6,622 nucleotides of DNA from a bacterium. Lineage in GTDB: Bacteria; Patescibacteriota; Microgenomatia; UBA8517. The stretch lies in the NCBI GenBank assembly GCA_021824385.1, contig JAKAKU010000145.1:1-6622 (forward strand). Reading direction: 5' to 3'. Shown here piece by piece: positions 4,969-6,622 of the stretch. Position 1 is the stretch's first letter. The number at the start of each line of letters is the position of its first letter. Below the pieces are notes generated by a model. The model ran no database searches, was not told the DNA's origin, and saw nothing but the letters and a program-made list of their open reading frames with translations. A program made the translations under genes and the position numbers.

Positions 4969-5027
4969 TTGGCTAGAGCGATTCATTGACGTTGAATAGG
5001 TTCTGGGTTCAAGTCCCAGGGGGTCCA
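4954..5027 (+). tRNA. tRNA-Val (anticodon GAC)
   Basis: A 74-nt cloverleaf can be drawn by hand. Acceptor GGACCCT (4954-4960) pairs with GGGGTCC (5020-5026), the last pair being T-G. The D stem is GCTC/GAGC with loop AATTGGCTA. The anticodon stem ATTCA/TGAAT (4981-4985/4993-4997) encloses TTGACGT, with anticodon GAC at 4988-4990 after the invariant T33. The variable loop is AGGTT. The T stem CTGGG/CCCAG encloses TTCAAGT (5008-5014). The discriminator is A5027, as expected for valine. The CCA end is not encoded (CAA follows), so CCA-adding enzyme is needed. It reads GTC and GTT codons. No clear terminator follows before the convergent MFS gene. Confidence 0.95.
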
Positions 5028-5085
5028 CAAAAGTTTGTAAAACCAAAGCGAAGATGACATTTCAGCTCCTTAGTTGGATTTTTAT

Positions 5086-6261
5086 TTATACCAACTTCAG
5101 TTCTTTGTGTGAGAAGATCTTAATTGCCAAATAAATACACACAACGGTAAGTACACTTGCTCCCAAAAATGGAGCACTAATAGAAATTGTTGCCAGGGCT
5201 CCAGCAAGAATAGGCCCAATAATTTGGCCAATACTCATATATGACGCGTTCAAACCTTGCATTTCTCCTTGTTCGGTCTCTTCCGTCTCTTCAGACAAAA
5301 TAGTTTGAGTAATCGGTTGCACAAAGTTGTTCACGAGCCCCAGCGCAACACTTGCAATGACAAATGGCACCACACTGCGGGCAAAAAACATAATTGCAAA
5401 AACAGTTGCCACCCATGTTAACGAAAAGAGTAATGCCTTTTTTACCTTAAAAATCTTAAGTGCTTTTTGTAACAGTACCAGTTGTGAAATAAGTCCCAAA
5501 ACGCCAAATAAGCTAAACAAAAGTGATATACCTGTTGGGCTCATGTGAAGAACTTGAACCGTTGAGCTCTGAAATCCAAAGATGAAAAGAGAAAAGGCCA
5601 TAAAATAGCAGAGGGTCAATAGAAGGGTGGCTCCAACCGTTTTATTGGTAAGAGCAGAAGCAAGCTTCTTAAAATCAAAGAGTTTCGCATGTGATAATTT
5701 GCCCATGTTTTTGTTTGTTTCAGGCAAAAAGATTGCTGTGATAACTACCGCAACGAGTGATATCGCGGCTGCAATAAGAAAAGGAATTGAGGCATTAATT
5801 CCCACGGTTGCTGCTGAAATTGCTGGGCCAAAAATAAATCCAAATCCAAACGCCGCGCCAATGATGCCAAAACCTTTCGCTCTGTCCTTTGGTTCAGTAG
5901 TATCGGTAATAACAGCTGAAGCGACCGGAATGTTGCCCGCAGTAATGCCATCAAGCGCTCGAGCCAAAAACAGAAAAATAGCGCTCGGAGCAAAAGCGGT
6001 AATGAGAAATGATAGTGCAGTTCCAGCAATAGAAATGATGAGAAGTGGTTTACGACCATATTTATCAGAGAGACGGCCAATAATAGGAGTTGAGAAAAAT
6101 TGGCACAGGGAAAAAAGCGCAAACAGGATTCCATTTTGAAAGTCGGTGAGTCCAAATCGCTTTGAATACGAATAGAGAATTGGAATAATAATTCCATATC
6201 CCAATGCGTTCACAATAGCGATAAGGGCAATAATAGCGAGGTTTTTATTGTTTTTAAACAT
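5086..6261 (-). CDS. MFS transporter, probable drug/H+ antiporter (TetA/multidrug type)
   Basis: 391 residues with about 12 hydrophobic segments, the normal size for a 12-TM major facilitator. Motif A, GRLSDKYGRK (62-71), sits in the TM2-TM3 loop. Motif-B-like RALDGITAGN (101-110) lies in TM4 and supplies the conserved Arg. A motif-C-like antiporter stretch, GFGFIFGPA (139-147), lies in TM5. This set is typical of proton-driven efflux pumps of the TetA/DHA1 group; the substrate cannot be assigned. A short charged loop SEETEETEQGEMQG (about 326-339) precedes the last two TM segments, where TetA-like pumps have a conserved Gln-Gly. The ATG is 8 nt from a TATAAT with no Shine-Dalgarno. It converges on the tRNA gene, with 58 nt between them. 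An AGTTGG/CCAACT stem (5072-5077/5091-5096) spans its stop, but with no T-run it is not a convincing terminator. Confidence 0.93.
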   Translation of the reverse strand: MFKNNKNLAIIALIAIVNALGYGIIIPILYSYSKRFGLTDFQNGILFALFSLCQFFSTPIIGRLSDKYGRKPLLIISIAGTALSFLITAFAPSAIFLFLARALDGITAGNIPVASAVITDTTEPKDRAKGFGIIGAAFGFGFIFGPAISAATVGINASIPFLIAAAISLVAVVITAIFLPETNKNMGKLSHAKLFDFKKLASALTNKTVGATLLLTLCYFMAFSLFIFGFQSSTVQVLHMSPTGISLLFSLFGVLGLISQLVLLQKALKIFKVKKALLFSLTWVATVFAIMFFARSVVPFVIASVALGLVNNFVQPITQTILSEETEETEQGEMQGLNASYMSIGQIIGPILAGALATISISAPFLGASVLTVVCIYLAIKIFSHKELKLV

Positions 6262-6269
6262 GAAGTTTT

Positions 6270-6298
6270 ATTATACCAATTGCCATCGAAATCTAAAA
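6270..6298 (-). promoter_or_regulatory. promoter of the MFS transporter gene
   Basis: On the minus strand TATAAT occupies 6275-6270, and 17 nt upstream is TTTTAG (6298-6293), a poor -35. Eight nt separate the -10 from the ATG at 6261, so the mRNA would start at or within a base or two of the start codon. The -35 region overlaps the T-tract of the terminator of the upstream gene. Confidence 0.55.
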
Positions 6299-6322
6299 GG
6301 GTGAGGGTATTGCTACCCCCAC
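6286..6322 (-). terminator. terminator of the small Trp-rich gene
   Basis: Read on the minus strand, GTGGGGGTA and TACCCTCAC (6322-6314 and 6309-6301) form a 9-bp stem with one G-T pair and a GCAA tetraloop, followed by CCTTTTAGATTT. The stem begins 5 nt after the stop codon of the 6328-6609 gene. The T-tract is short, so efficiency may be moderate. Confidence 0.65.
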
Positions 6323-6327
6323 GATAT

Positions 6328-6609
6328 TCACCACATACCATAGTAAGCTCTGATCCAAACACAACGCCACTCACATTTCCAGTGCACCCACTTTACAAAC
6401 GAGTCAGCAAACTGACGAGCTGTTTCAAATTCTACGATTGCGGCTGTGAGATCATCAAGGGTTTTAAAACCCCTAAACTCAACAATACCGTCCTGATGGT
6501 ACAAACCATTTCCATTAACGCCTTCACCATGATACCGAATGCACACCACTCGCCCCAGATTTTTCGAATTGTCATTGAGTACGGAATAAAGCGAATGAGT
6601 GTTGACCAC
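6328..6609 (-). CDS. hypothetical small Trp-rich protein, possibly 5'-partial
   Basis: 93 residues if read from the GTG at 6609; the frame stays open upstream (codons CAT, CAA, CTG, GAT) to the window edge, so the true start may lie outside. I do not recognise a family. The N-terminal two thirds look like a small alpha/beta fold, with GRVVCIRYHGEG (19-30), GIVEFRGFKTLDDLTAAIVE (41-60) and a helix to about 73. The last 20 residues carry five Trp (74, 77, 81, 85, 93) spaced 3-4 apart plus Cys79 and Cys83, an amphipathic aromatic helix that could pack on a partner or membrane surface. No signal peptide is visible. A hairpin terminator follows the stop closely, which supports it as a real gene with its own transcript end. 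Confidence 0.6.
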   Translation of the reverse strand: MVNTHSLYSVLNDNSKNLGRVVCIRYHGEGVNGNGLYHQDGIVEFRGFKTLDDLTAAIVEFETARQFADSFVKWVHWKCEWRCVWIRAYYGMW

Positions 6610-6622
6610 ATGTTGCAGATCG

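Noticed and set aside
5072..5096. Bidirectional terminator between tRNA-Val and the MFS gene
   Set aside because: The AGTTGG/CCAACT stem is only 6 bp with a 13-nt loop and no T-run follows on either strand.
5627..6139. A 170-residue plus-strand open frame inside the MFS gene
   Set aside because: It is antisense to a well-supported transporter with clear MFS motifs, its Ala/Ile-rich translation matches no family I know, and it has no start signals.
5745..6197. A 150-residue minus-strand frame inside the MFS gene
   Set aside because: It overlaps the MFS gene on the same strand in another frame; the Leu/Phe-rich product mirrors membrane-segment codons read out of frame.

Overview
The window looks like a compact chromosome segment of a Candidate Phyla Radiation (Patescibacteria) bacterium. 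This rests on four observations: a short trigger factor with no room for the usual PPIase domain; a 204-residue gene whose C-terminus resembles, from memory, a CPR-restricted family; very tight gene packing; and several start codons placed only 5-8 nt after a -10 box with no Shine-Dalgarno, as in leaderless mRNAs. TGA works as an ordinary stop (for example at 1105-1107 and 2505-2507), so the UGA-glycine code of Gracilibacteria/SR1 is not indicated. The phylum is an inference from recall; no search was run.

Layout, left to right. 1-1107 (+) is the C-terminal part of an Nramp-like multi-pass transporter whose 5' end lies outside the window. 1127-2665 (+) is a tight three-gene unit: a membrane-anchored alpha/beta hydrolase, a small YvlD/phage-holin-4_2-type membrane protein, and a 53-residue hydrophilic ORF that shares an ATGA stop/start with it. 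2704-3585 (+) is a minimal trigger factor, followed at 3623-4237 by a coiled-coil protein of unknown function.

4239-4858 (+) is built like an attenuated gene: a strong promoter, a 17-codon leader ORF starting at the predicted +1, mutually exclusive hairpins, an intrinsic terminator, then a 106-residue unknown ORF with the window's only clear Shine-Dalgarno and its own perfect terminator. 4838-5027 (+) is a tRNA-Val(GAC) unit. Between its promoter and the mature tRNA lies a 54-nt hairpin built from a direct and an inverted copy of the tRNA 5' end.

The right end is on the minus strand: a complete MFS transporter (5086-6261) preceded by its own promoter, and a small Trp-rich unknown ORF (6328-6609) that ends in a terminator and may continue past the right edge.

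The genes do not form one pathway. Membrane proteins and protein folding dominate. The least ordinary parts are the leader-peptide/attenuator module (4239-4382) and the tRNA-derived quasi-palindrome (4881-4939).
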